Assembly (NCBI GenBank): GCA_938049325.1
Contig: CALICC010000002.1
Coordinates: forward strand, 1 to 13,478
Source: an uncultured Ilumatobacter sp.
Lineage (GTDB): Bacteria; Actinomycetota; Acidimicrobiia; Acidimicrobiales; Ilumatobacteraceae
Direction of reading: 5' to 3'
DNA: 13,478 bases
The notes under the pieces were generated by a model. The model ran no database searches and was not told where the DNA came from. It saw only the letters and a program-made list of their open reading frames with translations. Made by a program: the position numbers and the translations under genes. Positions 6,398-13,478 of this stretch are shown in pieces (position 1 is the first letter of the stretch; every line of letters begins with the position of its first letter).

Positions 6398-6412
6398 AAA
6401 AGAGAGTTCTTC

Positions 6413-7501
6413 ATGAAAGTCGGCGTCAATCTTCCCTCGCAGTTCCCCTGGGAGAGCACCGCAGCGATGCTCGAGGTCTACGAGCAGGTCGGATTCGACT
6501 CCTACTGGTCGCCCGACCACATCCTCGGCGTGTTCCACCCCGAACTGTGGAGTGAAACGCCGCTCTCGGCACTCGCCGCTGACCCCGACGCGTTCTACGA
6601 CCCCTTCGTCTACGGCGCGAAGGTCGGCACGATGTCGGATCTACCATTCGGAATCTCGGTCACCGATGCGACGCGCCGCGGTGCGGCCGACCTGGCCCGC
6701 ACCGCACTCACGCTCAACGACCTCAACCCGGGTGGCTTCATCCTCGGCATCGGGTCGGGCGAAGCCGAGAGCCTGCTGCCGTTCGGCTACCCGTTCGACA
6801 AGCCGGTCGGCATTCTCGAAGACGTGCTGCGCGACCTCCGCTCGCTCCTCGACACCGGCAAGATGGCCGACGGCGGCGTCGGCCGCATGGGGCTGCCGCT
6901 CCAGGCCGAAGGTCGAGGGTCGCCGCCGGTCTGGGTCGCGGGCCACGGACCGCGCATGTTGCGCCTCACGGGCCAGTACGGCGACGGCTGGATCCCCGCC
7001 TGGTGGATGAGCCCGGAGGAGTACGGCGCGAAGAGCAAGGTCGTTGCCGAACACGCCGCCGCTGCGGGTCGCCCGAATCCGGAGAATGCGCTGTTGCCGT
7101 TCGTGCTCTTCTCCGAGAGCCAGGACAAAGCAGCCGAGATGTTCGAAGCCGAGCCACTCGGCAAGCTCTTCGGTCTCTTTGCGCACGGCTACGTCTGGGA
7201 GAAACACGGACTGCAGCATCCGCTGGGCAATGACTCACAAGGCTTCGTCGACGTGATCATCCACGACCTCAAAGCCGACGATCTGCGCGACCTTGCCGAC
7301 ACGATTCCGTTCGACATGGTCAAAGAGGTGCTGTTCATCGGGAACTCCGAAGAACTCGCGTCGCAGTTCGAGGGCTACGCGAAGAACGGCCTCGAACACA
7401 TCGTGCTCGCCAACATCACCGGTGTGGTCGGTGGCATGGACGAGATCATGGCGCGCGGTATGGAACTCCCGATTCTCAAGAACGTGCTGTCGGAACTGTG
7501 A
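6413..7501 (+). CDS. LLM class oxidoreductase, phthiodiolone ketoreductase-like (putatively F420-dependent)
   Basis: A 362-residue luciferase-like TIM-barrel protein. The start at 6413 (MKVGVNLPSQFPW) is preceded by AGAGAG and gives the family N-terminus. The frame is open further upstream, but that part overlaps the previous gene. Motifs are DSYWSPDHILG (about 30-40), GISVTDATRRGAADLARTA, GGFILGIGSGEAE (about 104-116), PPVWVAGHGPRMLRLTGQYGDGW and the late segment EKHGLQHPLGND. From memory, this order and these motifs closely match mycobacterial phthiodiolone ketoreductase (Rv2951c) and its LLM relatives, which reduce a keto group with F420H2. The genes for phthiocerol lipids are not seen here, so the substrate is probably different. 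Its stop overlaps the SDR start as GTGA. Confidence 0.88.
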   Translation: MKVGVNLPSQFPWESTAAMLEVYEQVGFDSYWSPDHILGVFHPELWSETPLSALAADPDAFYDPFVYGAKVGTMSDLPFGISVTDATRRGAADLARTALTLNDLNPGGFILGIGSGEAESLLPFGYPFDKPVGILEDVLRDLRSLLDTGKMADGGVGRMGLPLQAEGRGSPPVWVAGHGPRMLRLTGQYGDGWIPAWWMSPEEYGAKSKVVAEHAAAAGRPNPENALLPFVLFSESQDKAAEMFEAEPLGKLFGLFAHGYVWEKHGLQHPLGNDSQGFVDVIIHDLKADDLRDLADTIPFDMVKEVLFIGNSEELASQFEGYAKNGLEHIVLANITGVVGGMDEIMARGMELPILKNVLSEL

Positions 7502-8310
7502 CGAGCTTGGCCGGCAAGATCGCCGTCGTCACCGGGTCGAGTCGGGGGATTGGTCGCGGCACCGCACTGGCGCTCGGCGAGCAGGGCGCGACCGTGTACA
7601 TCACGGGTCGCAGCACCGGTGACGGCGAGCTGACGATCGACCGCACCGCTGAACTCGTCGACGAGGCGGGTGGTCGCGGCATTGCGGTGCAGACCGATCA
7701 CGGCGACGACGCACAGATCGCCGCGCTGTTCGACCGTGTGCACGCCGACGAGGGCAAGATCGACATCCTCGTCAACAACGTGTACAAGATTCCCGACCCG
7801 CCTGCGTGGGGCGGCGGATTCTGGGATCACCCCGTGTCGATCTGGGACGACCAGGTCGGGATCGGGCTGCGCGCCCACTACGTCGCGTCGTGGCACGCAG
7901 CACCGCTGCTGTTTGCGAGCGGACCTGGCGCGTTCATCTGCAACGTGTCGTCACCCGGTGGCCAGAGCTACCACTTCAGTTCGTCGTATGGCGCCGGCAA
8001 GGCAGGACTCGACCGGTTGAGCGCCGACATGGCCGCCGAGCTCGAGCCCAAGGGTGTTGCGTGTGTGTCGCTCTATCCCGGCTCGGTGTCGACCGAGTTC
8101 ATCGTGGCGGCGTCGGGTGCGCGCGGCACCGACCTCGATGGTGCACAGACACCACTCGTGGTCGGCCGAAGCATCGCTGCGCTTGCGACGGCTTCCGACC
8201 TGATGGAGCGGTCGGGTTCGATCCAGTGGGTCGAGGATCTCGGCGCCGAATTCGGGTTCGTCGACGAACATGGCCGTCCGCCACCCGCCTACGCCAAACG
8301 TCAGCACTAA
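7498..8310 (+). CDS. SDR family oxidoreductase, DHRS1-like
   Basis: A 270-residue classical short-chain dehydrogenase. The cofactor motif TGSSRGIG is at 12-19, NNV at 93-95, the catalytic Ser is in NVSSPGG (151/152), and Y164-x3-K168 lies in SYGAGKAG. The pattern FWDHPVSIWDDQVGIGLRAHY and SLYPGSVSTEF resembles the DHRS1 branch of SDRs, known for NADPH-dependent carbonyl reduction of steroids and other ketones in animals. All catalytic residues are present, unlike the SDR at the window start. It begins with GTG in a GTGA overlap with the second LLM gene, so the two are co-translated and may act in sequence on one carbonyl or alcohol. The phosphotransferase gene follows after 20 nt. Confidence 0.92.
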   Translation: MTSLAGKIAVVTGSSRGIGRGTALALGEQGATVYITGRSTGDGELTIDRTAELVDEAGGRGIAVQTDHGDDAQIAALFDRVHADEGKIDILVNNVYKIPDPPAWGGGFWDHPVSIWDDQVGIGLRAHYVASWHAAPLLFASGPGAFICNVSSPGGQSYHFSSSYGAGKAGLDRLSADMAAELEPKGVACVSLYPGSVSTEFIVAASGARGTDLDGAQTPLVVGRSIAALATASDLMERSGSIQWVEDLGAEFGFVDEHGRPPPAYAKRQH

Positions 8311-8330
8311 CAACCACGGGAGAACGACGC

Positions 8331-9437
8331 ATGGGGAATATCGCAGGACTGGAAGTCGGGTTGCCGGCTTCGATCGACGGGGTCACGGCTCCGTGGCTCA
8401 CATCTGTGTTGCGAACGAGCGGGGCCATCGGAGCGACATCGACGGTGACGTCGGTGGTCAACGAGCCGTTGCTCGCTGGTGGTCTGATCGGGTTGTTGTT
8501 CACGTCGAGGATCTCGTCCGACGACCCGAACGCGCCCGGGGCTGTGGTCGTCAAGTTTCCGATCGACGTGCCGGAGCAGCGCGCGATGGCCGACGCATTC
8601 GGGGTGTACAACCGTGAGGTCGTCTTCTACCGCGACATCGCGCCGCGGTCAGACATCGTGATGCCGCACGTACACGCCGCGATCGTTGCTGAGGATGCGT
8701 CGAACACGTGCATCGTGATGGAAGACCTCAGCCACCTTCGACAGCCTGACCGAACCGCCGGGCTGAGTTGGGACGAGGCGGTGAAAGGCATCCGCGCGCT
8801 CGCACGATTCCACGCCGGTTGGCGCGGCTCGTCCGAACTGCCTGCGCTGATGGACCCGTTCATCTCGATCGGTGCGCCAATCCAACGTGGCGGGCTTCCG
8901 AGCATCGCGGAGAACGGATGGCCGGGAGCGAAGATGCATGCACCCGAGGTGTTGACGCCTGACGTGATCGCGCTCGGCGACATGTGGGTCGAACGTCTCG
9001 ACGCGATGCTCGATCAGATGTGCACTGATCCGACTCTGTGTCATCAGGACTGGCGTGCCGACAACATGTTCTTCGATGCGAGCGACGAGGTCGTGATGAT
9101 CGATCCGCAGATCGCCGGCGTCGCCAACGGCGCGTACGACATCGGCTACTTCATCAGTCAGTCGACCGAGCGGACGATGCTCGACGGTCGTCACCGTGAG
9201 CTGGTCGAGCATTATGTCGACGAGATGTCGACGCGTGGCCACGAGCTCGACACCGATCAAGTCTTCTACGACACGCGTGTCGCTGTGGGCATGTGCTTGA
9301 TGTACGGCTTTTCTTCGTATGCGCAGTACGACCAACTCGATGGGCCGGGCCAGGAGATGGCGCACAAGTTGCTGCGCCGCGGCGCGCAGAGCATCGAAGA
9401 CTTCGAGTCGCTTGCCGCCGTGCAACAACTCCCCTGA
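8331..9437 (+). CDS. aminoglycoside phosphotransferase (APH)-like kinase family protein
   Basis: A 368-residue protein with a protein-kinase-like fold. An ATP-binding Lys lies in VVVKFP (K75), with a likely partner E96 (YNREVVFY). The Brenner-type catalytic loop is H238-Q-D240-W-R-A-D-N245, and D258 in MIDPQ is the metal-binding Asp. This fits the APH/choline-kinase clan, with some resemblance to ecdysteroid-kinase-like and ACAD10/11-type kinases that phosphorylate small hydroxylated molecules or hydroxyacyl groups. Antibiotic resistance should not be assumed. The start at 8331 has GGGAGA 7 nt upstream. It lies 20 nt after the SDR in what looks like one transcription unit. The substrate may be a hydroxylated product of the neighbouring reductases, but that is inference. 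Confidence 0.9.
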   Translation: MGNIAGLEVGLPASIDGVTAPWLTSVLRTSGAIGATSTVTSVVNEPLLAGGLIGLLFTSRISSDDPNAPGAVVVKFPIDVPEQRAMADAFGVYNREVVFYRDIAPRSDIVMPHVHAAIVAEDASNTCIVMEDLSHLRQPDRTAGLSWDEAVKGIRALARFHAGWRGSSELPALMDPFISIGAPIQRGGLPSIAENGWPGAKMHAPEVLTPDVIALGDMWVERLDAMLDQMCTDPTLCHQDWRADNMFFDASDEVVMIDPQIAGVANGAYDIGYFISQSTERTMLDGRHRELVEHYVDEMSTRGHELDTDQVFYDTRVAVGMCLMYGFSSYAQYDQLDGPGQEMAHKLLRRGAQSIEDFESLAAVQQLP

Positions 9438-9550
9438 CGAGGTCGCGCGTGCGGTCGACTCACCGGGTCGAAACCTCTTCGAATCTCTTCTGTGCGTCGA
9501 GCTACCGTTTCACCATGGTCTCGTGACATGTCCATCCCCGACGTCCAACG

Positions 9551-9556
9551 AAGGAG
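9551..9556 (+). promoter_or_regulatory. Shine-Dalgarno site of the PPOX-like gene
   Basis: AAGGAG, 6 nt from ATG 9563. It decides this start over the long in-frame extensions that run through this region in other phases. Confidence 0.75.
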
Positions 9557-9562
9557 AAGTTC

Positions 9563-10042
9563 ATGACCGATCTCACAGCGATCGCTCCTGCATTCATCGA
9601 AATGGCCCACCGGATCGTGTGGGCCACGGTGGCCACCGTCGACTCGACCGGCCAGCCCCGTACTCGGATCCTCCATCCCATCTGGGAGTGGGACGGATCG
9701 GAGCTCGTGGGCTGGGTGGCCACCTCACCGAACTCACCCAAAGCCGCCGACCTCGCGGGCAACCCGCGGGTATCGGTGACGTATTGGGACCCGCAACAAG
9801 ACACCTGCACAGCGGACTGCACCACGTCGTGGCTCACCGAGCCCGACGATCGAACTGCAGCGTGGAATCGTTTCCTGCGGGCACCCGAACCGGTGGGCTA
9901 CGACCCGCGGATCATCCCTGGATGGCACTCGCCCGAGGCTCCCGAGTTCGGCGCGTTGCGCCTCGTGCCCGATCGGTTGCGCGTGTTTCCGGGGACCCTG
10001 CTGCTGCGTGGCGAGGGCGATCTGCTCACCTGGCGACGGTGA
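9563..10042 (+). CDS. pyridoxamine 5'-phosphate oxidase-like (split beta-barrel flavin/F420-binding) protein
   Basis: A 159-residue protein. The N-terminal strand pattern WATVATVDSTGQPRTRILHPIWEWDG (about 20-45) and LVGWVATSPNSPKAADLAGNPRVSVTYWDP (about 48-77) are typical of the PNPOx-like split-barrel superfamily. These proteins bind FMN, F420 or haem. In actinobacteria many are F420-dependent reductases, which would suit the two LLM enzymes upstream, but the cofactor cannot be decided here. The start is secured by AAGGAG (9551-9556), 6 nt upstream. A 125-nt gap separates it from the phosphotransferase, so it may have its own promoter. Its stop overlaps the GTG of the small zinc-ribbon gene. 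Confidence 0.88.
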   Translation: MTDLTAIAPAFIEMAHRIVWATVATVDSTGQPRTRILHPIWEWDGSELVGWVATSPNSPKAADLAGNPRVSVTYWDPQQDTCTADCTTSWLTEPDDRTAAWNRFLRAPEPVGYDPRIIPGWHSPEAPEFGALRLVPDRLRVFPGTLLLRGEGDLLTWRR

Positions 10043-10263
10043 ACATCTGCTTCACTGGCAGCATCAGCGCGGAACCAATACCTGACGACGACTTCGATCC
10101 CGATCGTCTGTCCGTGTGTGCGTATTGGCGGTGCGGGGAATTGTTCGAGCGCAAGACGAGCAACCAGCGCTATTGCCGCAAGGCGTGTCGGAGCCGTCAG
10201 AACAAGTGGCTCCGTGCCGTCGCGCGCCGCAAGGGCACCCCGAAGCCGTCACCCCAAGCGTGA
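10039..10263 (+). CDS. small CGNR-like zinc-ribbon protein
   Basis: A 74-residue protein starting with GTG in a GTGA overlap with the PPOX-like gene. It has four cysteines, C27-x4-C32-x13-C46-x3-C50 (CAYWRCGELF ... YCRKACRSRQNKW), followed by a basic tail of Arg and Lys. The spacing and the R-C-G-x-L-F ... Y-C-x3-C-R style resemble the C-terminal zinc finger of CGNR-type transcription factors, here without their N-terminal domain. It is probably a zinc-binding, perhaps nucleic-acid-binding, protein. The first 26 residues are acidic and not recognised. Its last 15 bases overlap the convergent phosphotransferase gene, which is unusual but supported by both C-termini being in frame. Confidence 0.7.
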   Translation: MNICFTGSISAEPIPDDDFDPDRLSVCAYWRCGELFERKTSNQRYCRKACRSRQNKWLRAVARRKGTPKPSPQA

Positions 10264-11187
10264 CGCGAGCCACGCACGGGTGACGGCCCCTTGAGCCGCT
10301 TGGAACGCGCGAACGGTGGGTAGGCCCGGAGGTGGCGGGAGGAGCGCGCCGCGAGTGAAGTAGCCGGCGATCGCGGCGATCACCACGTCGACCGCTCCGG
10401 GGTCGGCATCGCGACCGAGCGGATGCGCATCGAACACGTCGTGCGGGGGCGGCCCGCCGTCCAGGTGAAGTGACGGGAGCAGACCGACGAGATCGATCCA
10501 CGGTGCTCCCATGCAGGCGGCGGGCCAATCGACGACGACGTCGCGGTGTTCGTCGTGTGCATCGAACACCATGTTGTCGGTCCGGAGATCAGCGTGGACC
10601 AGGTGGTCGCCGCTGCTCGCGGCGGCGAGATCGCCCTCCAGGTCCACCAGCGCATCGAGGTGTCGCAGCGACCAAGTGTCCAGACCGTCGAGTGGTTTGT
10701 CGGCGAGCTTGTGCCAGTTCCCACCGATGTCGCCATGCGTGTCGGCGAGACTCGTGAGTGAGTCGAACGTGACGTCCCTGCCGGCGCGAGCGAGTCGTTC
10801 GGCGAGGCGGAGCACTCGATCGGCGGTGGGGCGGTCGAGGGGCGTGGCGGGCATGTCGCCGTCGGCGCACGCGATCAACAGCGCGACCCAGTCGCCGTCG
10901 TCGACGACGCCGAGCAGCTCGGGCGCGGGAAACTCTGCGGGGAGCGAGGCGAGCACCTCACCTTCGCGTCGATGCATGTCGGGTGTCCACGGGTTGAGGT
11001 TGCGACCCGCTGCCTTGACGAACACGCGTCGTCCGTCACTCAGCTCACATCGAGCCGCCGGTCCGGGTGAGAAACCGCCTTCGATGTTGTTCGCCGACAC
11101 GACTTGCGCGCCGATGAACTCCTCCACCTCGTGTCGAAAGGTCGCTGGAACGTCGCTCCACGGAAGTCGAATGCCCTGTCGCCCCAT
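10249..11187 (-). CDS. APH-family phosphotransferase (second, distinct copy)
   Basis: A 312-residue protein from ATG 11187. ATG 11196 is an alternative, and the open frame extends to 11319 but would then overlap the divergent gene's start. Kinase-like features are FSPGPAARCEL (about 39-49), K58 in VFVKAAG, E76 in RREGEVL, the catalytic loop H198-A-D200-L-R-T-D-N205, and D220 in VVDWP. The DWPAA form after the loop is typical of APH enzymes acting on small metabolites, including predicted aminoglycoside or homoserine-kinase-like members. It shares little sequence with the phosphotransferase at 8331, so it is not a recent duplicate. No strong Shine-Dalgarno is visible. It is divergent from the MDR oxidoreductase across about 120 bp and convergent with, and overlapping, the zinc-ribbon gene. 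Substrate unknown. Confidence 0.88.
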   Translation of the reverse strand: MGRQGIRLPWSDVPATFRHEVEEFIGAQVVSANNIEGGFSPGPAARCELSDGRRVFVKAAGRNLNPWTPDMHRREGEVLASLPAEFPAPELLGVVDDGDWVALLIACADGDMPATPLDRPTADRVLRLAERLARAGRDVTFDSLTSLADTHGDIGGNWHKLADKPLDGLDTWSLRHLDALVDLEGDLAAASSGDHLVHADLRTDNMVFDAHDEHRDVVVDWPAACMGAPWIDLVGLLPSLHLDGGPPPHDVFDAHPLGRDADPGAVDVVIAAIAGYFTRGALLPPPPGLPTVRAFQAAQGAVTRAWLASRLG

Positions 11188-11308
11188 CGACACCATCTCA
11201 GCACGAAGCACGCCTCGTTCTCGTGCCGGTTTCGTGGTGAGTCCTGAGTCCAGCGTGACCGTGGCGTCCGACGGTCGTTTGATGCGACCGGTGTGGGACC
11301 ATCGATCG

Positions 11309-12325
11309 ATGGCAGTCACCGGGAAGCGTGTTGTGTTCGTGAAGCGTCCGGTCGGTTCGGCGACGCCCGACTGCTTCGCCGTCGAGGAGTTCGAACCTGC
11401 GGCCCTCGAACCCGGTCAGATCCGAGTCGCGGTCGCCTTCTCGTCGGTCGACGCGGGAATTCGGACGATGCTGCGTGGTGAGGGCTTTCATCGCCAGGTC
11501 GCCCTCGGCGATGTGATCCACGCGGGCGGAGTCGGCACGATCACCGAGTCGATGGCTGACGGCTGGGAGGTCGGTGCCGCCGTGTCGGGTCGGCTCGGCG
11601 TGCAGACGCTGGCCACGATCGACCCGTCGGCTCCGGGCTTCGGACTCGAGCGTGTCGACGCGTCACTCGGTTCGCTCAGCCTGCATCTCGGGCCGCTCGG
11701 CGGTTCGACCGGCGTGACCGCGTGGATCGGCATACGTGAGGTGGCCAAGCCGAAGCCCGGTGACGACTTCGTCGTCTCGGCCGCTGCCGGAGCCGTGGGG
11801 TCCATCGCAGGTCAGATCGCGAAGCGTGACGGTGCCCGCGTGATCGGTATTGCCGGTGGTCCGGACAAGGCTGCGTACCTCGTCGACACGCTGGGTTTCG
11901 ACGCTGCGATCGACTACAAGCACGACGATCTGAGCGCGCGGCTCCGCGAATTGTGCCCCGATGGCGTCAACGGTTTCTACGACAACGTGGGCGGCCCGGT
12001 TCTCGATGCGGTGCTCGATCAGCTCGCGATGCGGGCCCGCGTCACGATCTGCGGCGCGGTGTCGCAGTACGACGACATGGACAACGTGGCCGGCCCGTCG
12101 ATGTACCTCCGTCTGGCGGAGCGGCAATCGGTGATGGAGGGCTTCGCCTACTTCCACTTTCCGGATCGCATCGAGCCAGCGCGTACCGAACTGGCGTCGT
12201 GGGTGCGCGACGGCTCGCTCGTCGTGTCCGAGCACGTGCTCGATGGGATCGAGCGGTATCCCGAGGCGTTGCAGTTCATGTTCGACGGTGGCAACACGGG
12301 CAAGTTGCTCGTCAAGTTGGACTGA
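11309..12325 (+). CDS. zinc-independent MDR-family NADP(H)-dependent oxidoreductase (CurA/PTGR-like)
   Basis: A 338-residue medium-chain dehydrogenase/reductase. The N-terminal catalytic-fold domain covers about 1-130, with no structural zinc cysteines. LGPLGGSTGVTAWIGI (about 127-142) precedes the Rossmann motif AAAGAVGSIAGQIAK (158-172), then VIGIAGGPDKAAYLVDTLGFDAAIDYK (178-204). The GGPDK stretch and IDYK match the NADP-binding pattern of prostaglandin/leukotriene reductases and CurA-like alkenal or enone reductases, which reduce the C=C bond of alpha,beta-unsaturated ketones. FYDNVGG near residue 225 is also typical. The start at 11309 gives the family N-terminus; the frame is open far upstream only because it runs antisense to the phosphotransferase. 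It ends 6 nt before the end of the convergent GNAT remnant. Confidence 0.92.
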   Translation: MAVTGKRVVFVKRPVGSATPDCFAVEEFEPAALEPGQIRVAVAFSSVDAGIRTMLRGEGFHRQVALGDVIHAGGVGTITESMADGWEVGAAVSGRLGVQTLATIDPSAPGFGLERVDASLGSLSLHLGPLGGSTGVTAWIGIREVAKPKPGDDFVVSAAAGAVGSIAGQIAKRDGARVIGIAGGPDKAAYLVDTLGFDAAIDYKHDDLSARLRELCPDGVNGFYDNVGGPVLDAVLDQLAMRARVTICGAVSQYDDMDNVAGPSMYLRLAERQSVMEGFAYFHFPDRIEPARTELASWVRDGSLVVSEHVLDGIERYPEALQFMFDGGNTGKLLVKLD

Positions 12326-12331
12326 CTCGCG

Positions 12332-12481
12332 TCAGGTGTCGTCGGTGATCGCGGTCTTTCGATCGATGTCGAGGTCCGGATCGCTCCACGGTCGCACGAG
12401 GTCGCACGCGGTCCACAACTCGATGACGCGCTCGCGATCGGTTGCTGCGAACTCGCGAACCGTTGCGCGACGTTCGCTCAC
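12332..12481 (-). pseudogene. truncated GNAT acetyltransferase (N-terminal fragment)
   Basis: A 49-residue frame from GTG 12481 (GTGA overlap with the enoyl-CoA hydratase stop) to TGA 12332. It reads VREFAATDRERVIELWTACDLVRPWSDPDLDIDRK in short blocks, which matches the first beta strand and helix 1 of YpeA-like GNAT acetyltransferases. These are normally about 140-150 residues, and the acetyl-CoA-binding QxxGxG/A region is absent. After the TGA the minus strand runs into the MDR gene's 3' end and no GNAT sequence resumes in any phase I could read. It is most likely a remnant left by a deletion at 12326-12334. A short functional peptide is possible but less likely. Confidence 0.65.
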
Positions 12482-13263
12482 TGGTTGAAGACCGGTGGTC
12501 GCTTTTCGAGGAACGCCATGATCCCCTCCGTCGCGTCGGGAGTACCCATCGTGGCGTGAACACCCGCGCGTTCGGCCGCGAGGAGCTGATCGATTGTCTT
12601 GTCCTCGCTGTCGTGGAGCGCGTCGAGCATGGCCTTCACCGCGAGGCGCGGTTGCGCTGCCAACTCGGCGGCGAGATCGACTGCGCGCTGCTTCAACTCG
12701 TCGAGTGGCCACACCTCGTTGGCCAGCCCGATTGCCAGAGCCTCTGGCCCGCTGATCTTCTTGGTGCGCAGGATCATGTCGAGCGCGTGGTTGCGGCCGA
12801 CACACTTCGCGAGGCGAGCGGATCCGCCCCACGCCGGGGTGGAGCCGAGGTCCATTTCGGGCAGACCGATCTGTGCACCCGTCGCCGCGGCCAGTCGGAA
12901 GGTGCAGCCGAGCGGAACTTCGAGTCCGCCACCCAGGCAGTAGCCGAACAGCGTGGCGACGGACGGCTTGCCCATGGTCTCGATGCGGGAGATGACGTCG
13001 AGTCGCTGGTCGAAGAACGCATCGGGACCGGCTTCGGCCATGCCCGAGCCGAGCTCCTTCAGGTTCATGCCCACGGAGAAGTTCGTCGTTCCTTCGGACG
13101 TGAGGACGAACGACCGGATGTTGTCGTCATGGGCGATTTCCTCGACGACCTCTTGGAGTCGATCGACGTACGCGAGGGTCATCCGGTTGAGCGGGTCGTC
13201 GTTCGTCGAGATGATCGCCACGCCGTCGTCGCGCTTGGTCAACAACAGTGGCTCGTCGCTCAT
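12478..13263 (-). CDS. enoyl-CoA hydratase/isomerase (crotonase) family protein
   Basis: A 261-residue crotonase-fold protein of typical length. The first oxyanion-hole segment is NFSVGMNLKEL (61-71), and the second is YCLGGGLEVPLGC (108-120). Both acid/base positions of true hydratases are Glu: E115 in GGGLEV and E136 in LPEMDLG. The usual PGxGGxxRL segment appears as STPAWGGSARL (141-151). With both Glu retained, hydration of 2-enoyl-CoA is plausible, but isomerase or other crotonase reactions cannot be excluded. The ATG at 13263 fits the family N-terminus (EPLLLTKRDDGVAIIS). The Shine-Dalgarno is weak. It is divergent from the SDR at 13338, with 74 bp between them. The overlap with the GNAT remnant suggests that gene was once its operon partner. 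Confidence 0.93.
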   Translation of the reverse strand: MSDEPLLLTKRDDGVAIISTNDDPLNRMTLAYVDRLQEVVEEIAHDDNIRSFVLTSEGTTNFSVGMNLKELGSGMAEAGPDAFFDQRLDVISRIETMGKPSVATLFGYCLGGGLEVPLGCTFRLAAATGAQIGLPEMDLGSTPAWGGSARLAKCVGRNHALDMILRTKKISGPEALAIGLANEVWPLDELKQRAVDLAAELAAQPRLAVKAMLDALHDSEDKTIDQLLAAERAGVHATMGTPDATEGIMAFLEKRPPVFNQ

Positions 13264-13337
13264 CGCACCATCTTCGCGAATCGGTTGCGGTTCGGGCTGG
13301 TTCGTGAGTTCGTCGCGGCCTGCACCAAGATCGGGCC

Positions 13338-13478
13338 ATGACGATCGATCGCAGTTCCTTCGGCGCCCACACCACGACCGACGAGGTACTCGCCGGCGTC
13401 GATCTGACCGGCAAGAAGTTCCTCATCACCGGTGCATCCGGCGGGCTCGGGGCGGAGACCGCGCGGTCGGTCGCCGCG
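13338..13478 (+). CDS. SDR family oxidoreductase, 3' partial
   Basis: The first 47 residues of a short-chain dehydrogenase, cut by the window end. The N-terminus FGAHTTTDEVLAGVDLTGKK leads into the cofactor motif LITGASGGLGAETA (TGxxxGxG). This start, with a T-T-D-E-V-L-x-G-x-D-L-x-G leader, is typical of SDRs related to retinol-dehydrogenase/WW-domain-oxidoreductase-like proteins in actinobacteria. The active site is outside the window, so the reaction cannot be judged. The start follows a 74-bp divergent gap shared with the enoyl-CoA hydratase, in which I see no clear regulator site. Confidence 0.85.
   Translation, partial: MTIDRSSFGAHTTTDEVLAGVDLTGKKFLITGASGGLGAETARSVAA

Noticed and set aside
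7806..8330. N-terminal extension of the first phosphotransferase frame
   Set aside because: It overlaps the DHRS1-like SDR in another phase. The ATG at 8331 has a good Shine-Dalgarno and the kinase domain begins after it.
9438..9562. Possible terminator or hidden gene in the 125-bp gap before the PPOX-like gene
   Set aside because: I found no strong GC stem with a T-run and no short ORF with a Shine-Dalgarno. It may contain a promoter, but I cannot point to one.
10511..11308. Long upstream extension of the MDR gene frame (to a 604-residue protein)
   Set aside because: It runs antisense over the phosphotransferase, has low-complexity Ser/Arg composition and no domain, and the MDR family N-terminus begins at 11309.

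Overview
The window is high-GC, densely packed chromosomal DNA, most likely from a free-living actinobacterium. Two putative F420-dependent luciferase-like oxidoreductases, an antibiotic-monooxygenase-like protein, several SDRs, GTG starts and four-base GTGA gene overlaps point that way. An Acidimicrobiia (Ilumatobacter-like) origin is my guess, not something the sequence proves. I saw no rRNA, tRNA, CRISPR array or insertion sequence.

Layout: (1) 1-684 (+) is the 3' part of an SDR of the trans-2-enoyl-CoA / 2,4-dienoyl-CoA reductase type. (2) 693-1281 holds a small ABM-domain gene bracketed by two tandem pairs of a 39-bp repeat. (3) 5210-1283 (-) is a tightly overlapping three-gene operon: a molybdopterin oxidoreductase, a Rieske non-haem iron oxygenase, and a carboxymuconolactone decarboxylase/AhpD-like protein. 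The last gene is interrupted by one in-frame TGA, exactly at the second position of the CxxC redox motif. (4) A short divergent promoter region with an AT-rich inverted repeat separates this operon from (5) a rightward cluster at 5329-10263: two LLM-class (F420-type) oxidoreductases, a DHRS1-like SDR, an APH-type phosphotransferase, a PPOX-fold protein and a small zinc-ribbon protein. (6) 11187-10249 (-) is a second APH-type phosphotransferase, divergent from (7) an MDR-family NADPH oxidoreductase at 11309-12325 (+). (8) 13263-12332 (-) is an enoyl-CoA hydratase overlapped by a truncated GNAT remnant. (9) 13338-end (+) starts another SDR.

The gene set (enoyl-CoA hydratase, enoyl-CoA-reductase-like SDR, Rieske oxygenase, molybdoenzyme, LLM flavoenzymes, MDR reductase, phosphotransferases) reads as a catabolic neighbourhood for lipid-, terpenoid- or aromatic-like compounds. 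The substrate cannot be told from sequence.

The most notable result is in the operon of region 3. The CMD gene looks like a selenoprotein gene with a CxxU motif (C59-H-V-U62). Its reading frame resumes in the same phase after the UGA with an intact CMD C-terminal half. A perfect 8-bp stem with a GGC loop starts 12 nt after the UGA, which matches the spacing and apical-G rule of bacterial SECIS elements. A conventional gene caller would split it into two ORFs or call it a pseudogene.
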